A model generated the notes under the pieces. It made no database searches and was not told the origin of the DNA. It saw only the letters and a list, made by a program, of their open reading frames with translations. The translations under genes were made by a program, and so were the position numbers. A stretch of DNA of 48,637 bases from assembly GCA_000697335.1 (NCBI GenBank), contig JNEM01013595.1:1-48637 (forward strand), given 5' to 3'. Of this stretch, positions 11,403 through 23,822 are shown one piece after another (the stretch's first letter is position 1; each line of letters begins with the position of its first letter). The DNA is from Conidiobolus incongruus B7586. Taxonomy: Eukaryota > Entomophthoromycota > Entomophthoromycetes > Entomophthorales > Conidiobolaceae.

Positions 11403-11607
11403 TGTATTTAAATTAATCGGTAATTTGATTAATTATTTATTTTTTGTAAGAATATTATTCAATAATTTAAAATTATAAAAGTTATTATATAATTTCAATT
11501 AAAAAAATTTCAAAACTGATAATTTAATCTACAATCAATATAAAATTCACCAATAAACCATTAAAAGATATCAAATATTAATTCAAAGATTTAATATAAA
11601 TATTCAA

Positions 11608-14600
11608 TTATTTTACATAAAGTTCTACTAATCTCAACTTATTCTCAGACAAATTGGGGAAAAAGCCCTGTAAACTGATGCCGATGGGTTGGATGATAGA
11701 ATGAATGGAAATTACAAGTTCTAAAACGTAGCGTCTGACTTCTGAAGATTTGAAACTGAAGCCGTTAGAGACGATCTCTCCGAGTTCGGCCTGTTTGAGT
11801 CGGATGAAGTCGAGGCTGCATCTGGGTATCAGCTTGGATAGGACTAAGAACCCTGATCCCAAACAAATGTGAGTGGGGTTTTGTTGTTCATCCAGATTGG
11901 TACTGAGAGGAACATCACCATCAGTCTGTTCACTTTCCGAAGAAAAGAATAGCTCCTTGGTGTATGCCATAGCTGTCGAGAAGCAGAGGATAGGGTCCAC
12001 AGCGTGAGCGAATGTAATTAATGCGTCAATTGCCGATGCACCTACTTCAGCATCTCCTAGATTTCTGCAATCGATTAAACTCGACATAATTTCAATGGTG
12101 AATTCGTTAGCAAGAGGAGTTTGGTGAGACACGAGCGTTTCGATAAGGTAAATGCAAGATTGCTTGAGATCACTGTCAACTGACTCATCCTTGAGATAGT
12201 TAAAGCAGGATTTAAGTAATTTTTCAAAACATTTAGCGAGTGTCCAGAATTCGTGCCATTTGGGATATACCGTGTAAGCCATCTCCTTGGACATTCTGTT
12301 CAAGGTGCGGAATTCACTAGAGGTGACTTCTTGTCCTCGGTTGAGTTTATCAGAGAGTCTTAGGAGAATTTGTAGCTTGTCCTTTTGATTGGGCAACATG
12401 GAGATAATCTCTGCATCAAATCCAGACATGGAATCTCTATTGCGAGATTTATGGCCCAAAATCGCAGCATTGGAAGGACGTGCTTTATGATGAGGGAATT
12501 TAGCATTCAACTTTTCTTGGAGTTCGGTTAATGCAGAGTTGGTTTCAGGCAGTGGTAAGTTGAATCCACCAAGCAAAGAGGGATGCTCTTCAACAGGTGG
12601 CGAAAAACCAAAGCTTTGACTATTACTATTTTTGGGGCTCAGTGTCAAAGATTGTTGATCAGATTTAGGAGTATTGGGCTCAAATATTTTGAGCATTGAA
12701 ATTTCATCAGCCAAATCTAATGATGGGGATGTTGCAATTGATGGAATCGAAACTGACTCTGTTTGGGCTTCTTTAACGGCTTGTGGTGCAGGAGGGGAAA
12801 AATAGCCAGACATATTGGGTTTATCTAAAGGTGTTTTATGACTGCCATTGGCATACTCAGATTTTTTAGGTTGTTGATTAGAGCTATTTGAGTAAGTAGA
12901 AAGTACTGAACCAGGTCTTCGAGTTTGAGAGTTTGAAGAAGAGGTAGGGATCATAGAAACAGGTTTACCTAACCTACTTGGAGCGCTATTGGTATTTGAT
13001 AAGGCATGACCTTGGCGAGATGTTGGTCTTACAGAGTAATTACCTCTTAGTGATGTTTTATTCGAAGGGGACATTAATTTGGAGTTGAAACTGTTTTCTT
13101 CAATTCCGGGTAAAGGCGATTTAGTAAGAGAAGCTCTCACTTGAGTGCTTGAAGGTAATCTAGTCATCCTAGTATGTGGTGATGTAATAGAGCTAATATT
13201 TCTCATACTGCTCTTAGGTCGAGAAGCTAGGGCAGCAGCGTCACTAGCAGATAGTGGACCTGATCTCTCGGTTTTGACTGGAGAGTTATAATTTGCAGCG
13301 ACAGTTCCAGGTCGATGGGATTGTCGAGATGTACTCTTTGCGAGAGATTGCGTATTTCGTGACAATGCTGAATTTGGCCTGTTTGAACTAGTATTACCTT
13401 GCTGAACTCTAGATGGTGGACGATTAGTTTTATTTCTAGAACTTGAGAGAGAAGTAGAAAGCGGAACAGGAGCATGAGGCTGATTATTCAAAGTCAAAAC
13501 AGTGGCAGGATTGACATCTTTATCGTTCAAAATTAATTTCTTATTAGTAGCATCAAAAGAATTGAATAATGTGGTAGCTCTCTCCTTCCATATAGATTCA
13601 AAAACCCAAAATGTCGATCTTGCTAATTCTCTTACTTTAGGATTGGCATCTGAAATGGATTTTTGTATAGCCTTTTGGATTAATTCAACAGCTGTAATCA
13701 AACTTTTCTTTTCCATTAATTTATATTTGGTAGGTCCGTGATTGATTAAAAACGTATGTAAATAGCTGACAGCATATAACCTTAATTGAGCATTCTTGTC
13801 CACAACAGCAGATGTAATCATATTAAGGCACTTTACATTATAACTGGTATTCTGAATTAAAACAATGGTTGATACTTGAGAGGCATCAGCAACAAGTTTT
13901 CTGGATGAAACACCACATCTCAATAAAGCTGACATCAATTTTAGGTTACTTCCATCCAAGAAACCTAATGGTAAAAACAATGCCATATCAGATAACATAT
14001 GTAATGCAGAAAGAGCAAGAGTAGTTCTTGGACTAATCAAAGTCCTCACAAAATCCTCTTCAAAGGTCTTGAACCAGTCCGACAGAGTGGCTACATACGT
14101 TTCATCTAAGTTTGCTCTAACAATTTGTCTAATTTTGTAAGTTGATTTATCTCTGAATTCCCAATTATCTTCAGTTTCTTTGCCAGAAAAAAAAGATGTA
14201 ATTTGATTTAATTGGGTTTTTAAATCGTCCAAATCAAACAACTTCATTGGTGGAATATTTTGTGGAGCAGGAACTGATATGACGGCATTGGAGGTTCTTG
14301 GAACTGTGCTTGACGTTACGGAATTGGACGGCGAATGAGAATGAGATGTGACAGTATCGTGCTGCTTGTCAGACATTGTATCGTTGATCATAGATGTATT
14401 AGCTGACCAGAATGAGTTACTTGTAATATCCACTCCTTGATTTGAGGTTTGTAATATACTATTGCTTGATACAACTGACGAGTTAGCCTGCTCGATGCTC
14501 TTGCTGATAGAAGTTTCAGAGAGTGTCTGTTGGATTTGACTAATCGTATTCTTTCGGAGGGTAGATTTTTGTAAACTTTTATTGAGTGAACTTCTCGATT

Positions 14601-15474
14601 CTTCAGAGGTGACTCTATTAAATTTACATATTCAATCAAATATCCTACAAATATTATTAATATATCAGTACTTACGGATAGATTTCAAAAATCAAGATTT
14701 TAGCCTGTTCTCTCACCGCTTCATTAACGTCTTCGACGAGTACAAGTACAGCGCTCGTGAATTTGTGCAGCGGGAAGTAGTTGATGGTTCTTGAGCATTC
14801 AGCAAGCCAGAAAAGAGTCTAAAAAGCAATTCAATAAATCATAATTAAAAATATAGAATTAAAATTAAAATTACCATTTCTCTAACTCTCCAAGTTTTAT
14901 GTCCCAAGCCTAATTCCACCACCTTCCTACCCAAAAAATCGAGTGATTTAGTATCTAATGCTTTGGGGTCACTTATTGTACTCGCGTTAGGGTCCTGACT
15001 AGGAGTGTTCAAAGTGGACAAAAGCCGCCAAAAATCTGCCAGTGCGCGTAAAGTCAATTCCCTCGACTTCTCTTTACTGTCTCCAAGACGGTCGATAAGG
15101 TGGGGGATAATTGTAGATAAATAAGGCTTTAGAGGACGTATTTGACGAATTAACTGTCTTAAAATAAAAGGTGTAGACTCTATTGCCTTAACACTAATAG
15201 AAAATAGGGAAGTATTGATTAAATTAGGTAGTAGAATTATTATTTCGTCTAAATTTCGATTCTAAAGCAAAATTAAAATTAATAATTTTAATGAAAATTA
15301 AAGAATGGATAATTACAGGTACAACTTCTTCAGTGGTGGCTAAAGTTTGAACTAAATTTTCTAAAGCTTTAACCTTAATTTCGGTATCTAAACAAGAAAT
15401 TTAATTGTTGACGAATGTTTAATTATTGAATAAAATTTACCTTTTTTCTTAAGTCCGTCTATAATATCGTCCAT
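11608..15474 (-). CDS. CLASP-family microtubule plus-end protein
   Basis: Five exons: 15474-15441, 15387-15317, 15261-14875, 14818-14676 and 14614-11608. The introns are 53-61 nt with GTAA donors; all junctions keep frame, giving 1213 aa. The start is the ATG at 15474 (MDDIIDGLKKK). Residues about 1-210 form HEAT/TOG-like helices (for example TWRVREMTLFWLAECSR). Residues about 335-570 form the CLASP_N TOG array. A Ser/Pro/Arg/Asn-rich basic linker with SxLP- and RP-type motifs follows (about 570-960), then a C-terminal helical TOG-like domain ending LRLVELYVK. CLASPs (fission yeast Peg1/Cls1, budding yeast Stu1) bind tubulin through TOG domains and promote microtubule rescue and spindle stability; the basic linker usually binds the lattice and EB1 partners. 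Fungal members are of similar size. I am confident of the family; the exact orthologue name is left open. Confidence 0.9.
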
Positions 15475-17385
15475 TTTGAATTATAATTATTTATGTGTAT
15501 ATTATTATTGTATATTTTTCTTAATATTTCAACAGATAATATTAATACAGTTTTTATTTAGAAATATTAAATTGAACTAACAATTAATCAACTTTAAATT
15601 TTTTGAAAATAATAATATAACAGTTATAATAAGATTAAAAAAGAATACTTTGTCTCAGACTTTGAATTGAACAATGGTAATTAATTTTTTAATTTATCAC
15701 GTTGATTTTTTAGAGTGTGACACCGATTTGAGCCTGATTTGTGTTGTTGATTAGTTTAATTTTTGGTGGAATGGTTATTTGTTGATTTTTAGCATAATTA
15801 ATAATTTTAGAATTTGAAATAGTGTTATAATAATACAATGACATCATGCTGAATTTGGTTCAAAAAATAGAATATCAGATTTTAATGAGTCATATAATAT
15901 GTACTTCATAATAAAAAAATCGAATATTTTCAATAACAATATTGAAATATATACTTTGTCATGAAAAATCTTATATTATAAAGTTAATATTCAGCATTAT
16001 TAAATATATCAAAATATCATAAGCAATTTTGAGTGTCAGTTAATCAAAATAGAATTGATTAATGATTAATTGGAGTTACCTGATTATAACTTTTACCAAA
16101 AAATAAGCTAATTAAAAGGAAATTTTTGGAAAAATTATTATTGCACATTATAATTGAATTAACACTATTGATTATAAGGTATTTCAAAAACCACAATAAC
16201 GCAACTGTTATGATATATTATTTAATAAAAATTACTATTATAAATTTATTAACATATGAGAATAAAAGTTGAAGTATCTAAGGAATCAATGTAAACAACA
16301 GAACTACAAATTGAAAACGAATAATTAATCAAATTAGAAAATTATGAAAGATTATCATAATTTTTTCATTCGTGACTAAGATAGTTATTTTAAAAATTAA
16401 AAATATACTAATCGTGAATTATCATAAGCGAGTTATTAACTGTTGAGGAATATAACATATTTTTTAAACTTCATAATTTCAATTTAAATGTTTGAATTGA
16501 TTCCAAAAATCTCAGAGCTAGAATTTAAATTATCATTGTTGATATTTATCTAAAATTATATTTTGCCAAGCATAAGCTAATCTAATAATTAGTTTATTGA
16601 CATTTAATAAGCACCTAATAATTTTTCAATAAAGCTAATTTTGTAAAATAGTAACATATTTTAATGTGAATGATAGATATATTTAAATAATAAATTAAAT
16701 GTTAAGAATTAGAAAATAAAATGGAGTGGAGATTGAAGCAGTATTGAAAATTTCTGGATATTTGAGTTGATTGAATTTGAAAATTCTTGTATGTAATAAA
16801 TGCTCTTGTTCATAAATTAGCAACTAAGTGTGAGTATAATTTATCTAGGTTTTGGTTTTGATTTTTAATCATTGGTACTAATTTAAAAAAATATATTTAT
16901 CACCTTCGAATGATGATTTAATTTATTGGTATTATTTGCATAAATTTTGGTTGAAAAATATAATTGATTTTATATATTATTGAAATAGAAAAATTTATAA
17001 ATTGCTACAAATATATCAATTAGACTATTAATATGATCAATATTTACTAAATAATAATCTCAAAAATTTTTTAAATTTTAATATATATTAAAAAATTTAA
17101 ATTTGCTCATATAATCAACAAAAATCAAATTATTAAGTAATAGGTTCATTTCTAGTCCCAAAATTCAATTGTAAAGCGAATATTTGTAGTATATTGATAT
17201 AATCCCATAATTCAAAAATTTTGGATTTCTCCTTAAAATTTTATTCACTTGAAAAAAAAATATTAAATTTTTGATTAATAAACAAGAATAACATTATTAA
17301 GCTCAAAAATTTAAATAGTATTTATAAATAACACCACAATTAATTATATATTATTAAAAAATTATAATTTGAAATTTCATACGTA
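15475..17385. other. Intergenic region between CLASP and NOB1
   Basis: About 1.9 kb between two divergent genes, so it must hold both promoters. Apart from a TATAAATA at 17323-17330, 56 bp before the NOB1 ATG, no distinct element was recognised. Confidence 0.5.
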
Positions 17386-18741
17386 ATGGAAGGAATTATT
17401 TCACAACCTGTTGAAGTATTAGTTATCGATTCTAAAGCTCTAATTGTTGGAGGTCTAAAATTGAAGGATAAGGCTCACAAATATGTTACCGTACAGGAAG
17501 TATTTAAAGAAGTTAGGGATAGACAAGCTCGTGAAGAGTTGAATTTATTACCTTTCGAATTGCAGACTAGAATTCCTAGTGAGGAAGCAATGAAAATGGG
17601 TAATTTTTATTCTATGAAAAATTGATATTATTCAATATTAATATGGTGGAACAGTTGTCAACTTTACCAAGAAAACTGGAGATTTTAATATTTTATCCAA
17701 AGTTGATTTGAGAATTTTAGCTTTAACCTTGACCCTTGAAAAAGAATTGAACGGTTGGGATCATATTCGTACTGAACCTATTCCCGTAATTATATTCATT
17801 TACATTATAATATTATTTGATGATAATAATATTTTATTATTTAGATTCAAAATAATTTAGCTTATCAAAATAATCAAAATCAACAAGAAAATGAAGAATT
17901 GGATAATAATAATAATAATGATAATGAAAAAGATCAAGGCGAAAAGGAAAATATTGAAGAAGTTTCTTCAAAATTAGATGATTTATCAATTAATCAAGAA
18001 GGATCCAATGATCAAGAAGCTGAAACCAAAGAGCAAGAGGAAACCGCTCAAGTTGACGAGGAAGATGATGACGAAGACGGATGGATCACTCCATCAAATT
18101 TAAAAAACAAAATCCAAGAGGAACTCGATCTTTCGGAAGATGAGGACGAAAATCGTCCACCCGTCAAAGTCGCCTGTATCACTGGGGATTATGCCATGCA
18201 ACGCGTCTTACTCCAAATGAATATGAATTTATTCTCCATGGACGGTCAGCATATCAAACGCATTAACAGCTATGTGATGAGATGTCATGGATGCTACCAT
18301 ATTACTACTGATCTGTCCAAGCAATTCTGTCCCCGTTGCGGTGGCCACACTTTGATGAGAACTACCACCTCTATTGACCAAAATGGCAATATGGTATACT
18401 ATTTGAAACGTAATTTTAAATATAGATTGAGAGGAACTAGAGTAAGTTATCAATATAATATATTATACATCTACTAACGTGATATTTAGTATTCCATCCC
18501 TAGTCCCAAAGGGGGTCACAAAAACAAAGATCTTATCCTACGCGAAGACACACCCCACTACCAACGACGTCTCGCATATAACAACCGACGCAAAGAGCAA
18601 GATTTATTTGATCCCGATTTCATTCCCGAAATTCTCGTTGGAAGAGACAGTAACAAATTCAATCCCAATTCCCTCACCATTGGCTACGGTAGAAAGAATC
18701 CCAATCAGGCCAAACGAAGAACGGGTCGCAAGAAGCATTAA
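17386..18741 (+). CDS. NOB1: NOB1, PIN-domain endonuclease for 20S pre-rRNA
   Basis: Four exons: 17386-17599, 17655-17785, 17845-18441 and 18490-18741. The introns are 55, 59 and 48 nt; the third has GTAAGT, a CTAAC branch point and TTTAG. The product is 397 aa. NOB1 cuts cytoplasmic 20S pre-rRNA at site D to make the 18S 3' end within pre-40S particles. The N-terminal PIN domain keeps the early acidic residue (VLVIDSKALI, D14), EVFKEVRDRQAR, FTKKTGDF and SKVDLRILALT. An acidic Asn/Glu-rich insert (about 134-223) precedes DGWITPSN, the element that typically marks this family. The zinc ribbon is RCHGC...FCPRCGG, with cysteines at about 262, 265, 277 and 280. The C-terminal block GRKNPNQAKRRTGRKKH is also typical. 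Reading through the first intron would end the protein after 79 codons. Convergent with the secreted acidic protein gene downstream. Confidence 0.96.
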
Positions 18742-19083
18742 TAGACTTTATAGACATTATTGTAAAATTTATTATTACATTTTTAATATATTTAATTTTA
18801 TCCTATTAGTCATATTGACATATTTGTCATGATCTACAAGTTAATACATCATTTCAATATAATCAATTTATAGTATATATAGATTTTTGTTATATTAAAG
18901 GAAGAATAATTCTGATCAAATTATAATTCTAATAAATACCTCTATATGTAATGATATTTTGGTTTTTTAAAAACTGATTTCAGCAATTGCAAAGATATTT
19001 AAATATTATTATAATAATCTATAATGTTTATTATGATTAATGTTTTGATGAATAATGATAAATAATGAATGTATGATGTATGT
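18742..19083. other. Convergent 3' intergenic gap
   Basis: 342 bp between the stop codons of two convergent genes; expected to hold both polyadenylation regions. Nothing else is distinct. Confidence 0.5.
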
Positions 19084-19650
19084 TTAATGACGACCGCGAC
19101 GTTTTCCATGAGGTCGTCTACCTCTACCTCGACCTTTATGGTTTCTCAGGTATCTACTATCGTAATGCTCATCAAGTTCATCAAAGTCTGGCTGGAAACC
19201 AACTTCTACTGTTTCCTCTTCTGCTAATACCTCTTTATCAAGAATGGCTTCTTCCTCAGCAATGATCTGAGCGTCTTCATCAGTGATTACCACTTCCTTC
19301 TCCGCCTCCACCTCCACCTCCACCTCTTCACCTCCCACTTCTTCGACCACTTCTTCGATCACTTCCTCCTTAACTTCAGTCGTATGGCCGTTCTGAATCA
19401 TATCAATCTTTTCAATCAGTTCATCGATATGTTCTCCCATATCATCATCATCATCCTCTTCCCTTACAACGACTCTTTCGAAATTACGCTCTTCGATCAC
19501 CTCATCCTCCTCTTGATCAGGCACATCGAGCCCAGCCTCCTCCATAAACTGCTCAATCATTGCCTCCTTCAAAGCGTCCAGTCCATCTTGCTGGGGAATC
19601 GGCGCAGCTTTCAAAGCGCAAATGAGTAAAGTAACTAGAATTAATTTCAT
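19084..19650 (-). CDS. Secreted acidic protein with basic RG tail
   Basis: A single exon of 188 aa. The start is the ATG at 19650, not the in-frame TTG nine bases upstream, because it places MKLILVTLLICALKAAP at the N terminus as a clean signal peptide with cleavage likely after residue 15 or 16. The mature protein is strongly polarised: residues about 20-155 are dominated by Glu/Asp and Val (EEVEVEVEAEKEVV, REEDDDDDM), whereas the last about 20 residues (RNHKGRGRGRRPHGKRRGRH) are nearly all Arg, Gly, Lys and His. There is no cysteine beyond the signal peptide and no globular domain, so it is probably disordered. KR/RR dibasic sites in the tail could be cut by a Kex2-type protease. No family recognised. 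A cell-wall, adhesive or ion-binding role is possible but unproven. Composition is well above background, supporting a real gene. Confidence 0.75.
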   Translation of the reverse strand: MKLILVTLLICALKAAPIPQQDGLDALKEAMIEQFMEEAGLDVPDQEEDEVIEERNFERVVVREEDDDDDMGEHIDELIEKIDMIQNGHTTEVKEEVIEEVVEEVGGEEVEVEVEAEKEVVITDEDAQIIAEEEAILDKEVLAEEETVEVGFQPDFDELDEHYDSRYLRNHKGRGRGRRPHGKRRGRH

Positions 19651-21513
19651 AATGAACAATTAATTGTTGGTAAAATGACTTTATTATTATAGATCCATAC
19701 ATATTATATATATATATATATTCAATAATTTCTAATTATTGTTTATTTGAGTGAAGATCTAAATGTCAATACTCAAATCTTTAGGAATTCACCGAAATTG
19801 GATTTGAATTAATTTTAATTCCGTTAATTGTGATCTTTGAGTAAATTTTTACGTTAAATTTTATATTTGTTTATATTAGGATTATCTTTTTATATTATCA
19901 TATTTTTTTTTTGAATTTTACTGGTAATTATATTTTTATAAAAAAATTTATTTTATATTAGATTATAATAATATCAAAATTTGAGAAATTAAATATAAAC
20001 AGAAAATCATAATATAGGGATATTGTTCAAATTTTGATATAAAATATATTAACCCATTTAAAAAAATTTAGAATAATAATCTTTCTATATATGTTTAATG
20101 GTTAATTTATTTAAAAAACTTTTTTAAAAAAATAATATTATAAAATAGAAAATAGGCTATAATATTTGCCATTGTTAATGATATATTATATAAAAATATT
20201 AATAACTATATTTTTATACAAGATTTAAAGACAGTACATAGATATATTACATTTATTGAATAAAATTTAAATACTTATAAATAACAGTCAATGTGATGTA
20301 ATAGTTTTACTTGCGCTAATATACTCTACTAATCTTATACTGGTTATCTTAATATCTTTCATAATAGTCTAAATTTAAAATCGTATTCTCTTAATTAACA
20401 ACATGAACCTTTCATACCTCTTTCATAATTTGGCCATCACTCATGAGATGGTTATTTATGATCTTAAGGTTCGTCACAATCATTCCATTCATTGTTATTA
20501 TGATCTAATTTAGACTATTTTTGCACCTCTAAAGCTTTTTTATCTTTATTCTTTTTTGTTGATTTTTTTCTTCTTTGTAGTTTATTTCAGTATTAATTGA
20601 AGCCTAATGTATCCATTCTTACCTGATATTTTAATATCTATTTTTTGCTTTCTGTTAAATCATTATCAATTTTGGATCGATTGTCAATAAGATTATTAAT
20701 AAATAAACTACGGATTGTAGTATCATAGATGAATAATAATGTTCATAATTATGAGATGGTGAGGATGTTAAAAAATTGAAAAGATTAAAGAATTGAAGCT
20801 TATGTTTATATTTATATAGACTATTTTAGCAATTATTTGAAAATAGAAATTCAAAAAATTAGTTATTTGATTGGTGGATTTTTTGGTTGATCTGTTTTGA
20901 TTAAAAATTGAAAATAAAATTGCAAATTTTCTGTTTAATTCGGAATTCTGAAAGCAGATAAATTTGATAGATTATTATAAAATAATATTATGCTTAACCT
21001 CATTAAAATTATTCAAATTATTTTTTATTTTTTATATTATCATTATTTTACAACAATTTGTTAAAATATATATTGGGGAAAATTCTAAAGTGTAAAATTT
21101 TATTATAGTATATATTATATATTTCCAAAATTTTCAATACATAAATTTTTAAAGTATTCATTATCATGCGCTTGGCATAAGTATAGAAGTCAAATATAAT
21201 CATAATAATACTCAATATACAGTAAAAATTATTGATTATATGATAAATATTGGGTATGATTTGTCAATTTAAAAGTTTAAAGAGAAACTAGCTTATATTG
21301 ATGGAAAATATAAAAATATTCAAAGACTTTTACTAATATTATTAGTTTTGAAAGATAAAAGTTATTTTAAGTTATATATATACTTTATTTTTATATTAAT
21401 TATTGTGAAAATTAATTATCGAATAATATTAGTATCAAATTTTATTATTTTCCATTTATTCACATGAAAAATTTGAAATCAATTTTGAAATATTTTCAAA
21501 TTAAAATGATTAC
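19651..21513. other. Gene-less AT-rich stretch
   Basis: It includes the promoter side of the acidic-protein gene. A moderately balanced stretch at about 20285-20700 has no open frame of note. No repeat family member recognised. Confidence 0.55.
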
Positions 21514-21590
21514 AGGGAATTAACCCAAATTGTAGAGATCTCGCTTACGGTGGCAGAGGCACCGAGGTTGATACTTCGATTCTCCAATAA
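21514..21590 (+). other. Possible degenerate tRNA-derived remnant
   Basis: An isolated GC-rich patch with tRNA-like order: a D-arm or A-box-like block (TAACCCAAATTGTAGAG), then TCTCGCTTACGGTGGCAGAGG, resembling an anticodon arm (loop TTACGGT, reading ACG), then a B-box-like CTTCGATTCTCC. The acceptor and T stems do not pair, so it is not a working tRNA. It could be a tRNA pseudogene or the head of an old SINE. Confidence 0.3.
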
Positions 21591-22057
21591 ACGAATCATC
21601 GATTATTAATTCTTTGCTGATATTTTGATTTCTACACTTATATTTTTTACCTCAGTTATATTCAATTTGTTTATAATTTAATTAAAATAATAATTTTTTC
21701 ATGTTATTATTACTCAAATCAAATTTTAAATTTTTATTTGACAAATTACTTTTAAAAATTAATTGATATCAATGGAATTTCAATTGAATTATATTATATG
21801 TTTATAAAATCGATTGATCAATATATTAATCGGGTTTGCTTTTTATTCATGTAAAAATGATTATCAAGAGGTTAGATAAATAAACATAAAATGTTTAAAA
21901 TTATATAAGTTTAAATCTTTTTCTTTGAAATAACATAATACTATAAGGAAGTCAAAAAATTATATCAAACGATATACTTAATCCGATTTCTTCAAAAATG
22001 ATAAGAATTTATATTTTAAAGTTCGGGACAAGCTGCGAGTATCGATATTAGAAGAAT

Positions 22058-23044
22058 ATTTGCAGTTAGGATTGATGCGCTGATTCCAGAATTTAAAATG
22101 AGCTTCGGGGCTCAAGTTCCAGCCAAAGTAGGAGCATACTGGACCTTTTTCTGTTGCTCAGCATTGAATTCTTTTGCCACTCAAGCCTATGTGGATAATG
22201 TGCTGACTGTGGTAGTAACTAAAGTATTGGCCAGGTGAAATTGCAATTAAATCACCTTGTGCGGTTACTCTGGTATTTTTACAGGTTTGGAATTAAGGTA
22301 ATTTGCAAATCCTTGGTCACCTACACGTGGTTGTCCAAATGTAATAATTTAGATATCTTCCTTTTTAAGTATCCCTTCTTCAGCAGGTTTGAATGCACTA
22401 AGAGAAGCTCAGGCACATCCTAAACTGTGACCAGTGAAGGTAACTTGATGATCTGGGTTCTTCTTTTTGGCATTCTGAACTACTGCTTTGGTCATTGTTG
22501 AGAGCATCAACAGCTTCATTGAAAATGGAGTGGACTTCAACTGGAGTAGTACTGTTGCTCTTAATTGGAGTAGGTTTATACTTCAAATCAACAACTCAGT
22601 TCTCAAAGTTACTAGCACCACGATAAGGTACAACAATGATCTTGTGATCGTGATTCAAACCCAAAAAACCAGCACATTCACGTTCAGCTTCACTAAGGTA
22701 AGCTATATCCTTAGTGCTTGCACCATATCCTTTACAGTTGTAACATTTCCATTGCTCGACTCATTTTTGGGACAATAGGCAGTAGCGGCATAGTTAAGAA
22801 AATTCTTTGCAAAACCTTCAGATGCGGATTTGATCAACATGGGCTCCGCCATGTAAGCTGCAAACGAACTCACGAGAGTTTCGGCCATGGGAGCATTTTC
22901 ATCTCGAATGGATTTTTCCTACGCCTTATTAATGATTTTAGCAAGAGAATTCAACATCTCAATGTCTTCATAGGCCTCAATTGGTAATTCATTGGCCTGA
23001 GAGAAGATTAAATGCAACCAGGAAAAGTGGATAAACAACTTCAT
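22058..23044 (-). pseudogene. Dead copy of the secreted class 3 lipase
   Basis: The minus strand aligns with the intact lipase at 29165-30253 from its start codon (MKLFIHFSWLHLIFSQ) through the conserved FLNYAATAYCP and CYNCKGYGAS blocks and the GHSLG serine region to the C-terminal region near the catalytic His. The frame is broken: a TAG after about 42 codons, a frameshift after the FLNYAATAYCP block, and another stop just after GHSLG. Enough drift is spread along the copy to call it long dead. Upstream, a TATATAAATA-type box is still visible, so the promoter was duplicated with the gene. It lies about 6 kb from the intact copy in the same orientation, which suggests an old tandem duplication. 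Confidence 0.9.
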
Positions 23045-23084
23045 TTTCGGTTGAATTATGTCAATCTTATCAACCTTGAGCGCC

Positions 23085-23096
23085 TATATTTATATA
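23085..23096 (-). promoter_or_regulatory. TATA-like box of the lipase pseudogene
   Basis: TATATAAATATA on the minus strand, about 40 bp before the pseudogene ATG. The intact lipase has TATAAATA at nearly the same distance. Confidence 0.45.
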
Positions 23097-23460
23097 CCAA
23101 GAACAGACTCAAAAAATATTCGAAATTTATCGGATACATATAACAATTAATTAAAATTACTCTATTGCTATGTACCCCAACTTCAGTAGAATCGACTCAT
23201 GCATGCTAAAAGCTGTTGTTAGCATATATATTTCTGCCATCTTACTCTATATTAGATAGAATTTAAATAAACATTATGTCACACGTTATATTGCCGTGGT
23301 AGGTTAGATATATATGACGATTTTGATCGTTGCAGATTAATTGGATTCAAAGCTTAAGTACAGTCTTGTTTTGAAATTAAAATCTCCAAAATAATGCACT
23401 TACTAGACAATTATAGAGATAAAACATAAAACCCATGTATTCATTCTTTATAAATATTAA

Positions 23461-23822
23461 TGTTGTATTTTAAATTTAATCATTTATTCCATTGTGATAG
23501 TTAAACCAATATTAATTCTAATTTAAGCTGGCTTTGTCAGTCTATAATTGAAGGATACTCTTTGTTCACTTTGTTTCCTTTATTAGATTATATCTAAATC
23601 CCATGTCATTCATTTAAGCAACTATTTAAACCCAAAAGTGATAAAGATAGAAGGAAGTTTTTTCTTTTTTGATATTCTGCTACAGCACCTCAACAGTAAG
23701 TTTTCAGACCTACAGCCCCAATATGTTAAAGAGCAGGATTAATAAATAATTTACTAAATCATATTCTGAGTACTTTTCTAACTATGATCTTTATTTATAA
23801 AACTTAATATAAAAACACAACA
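23461..23822 (+). mobile_element. Solo LTR, family 1 (copy B)
   Basis: About 360 bp from TGTTGTATTTT to ACACAACA. It shares with the other copies the GGCTTTGT-AGTCTATAAT block, the ATTTAAACCCA block, the CTACA...CAACAGTAAG block, GCAGGATTAATAAAT and GAGTACTTTTCTAAC. Fairly well preserved centrally. No retroelement interior adjoins it. Confidence 0.7.

Noticed and set aside
13227-13741. Open frames overlapping the CLASP linker (13227-13475 minus, 13502-13741 plus)
   Set aside because: Off-frame and antisense shadows of a long coding exon of biased composition; no independent support.
21514-21590. A functional tRNA-Arg gene
   Set aside because: The acceptor and T stems do not pair, so it is listed only as a possible remnant.
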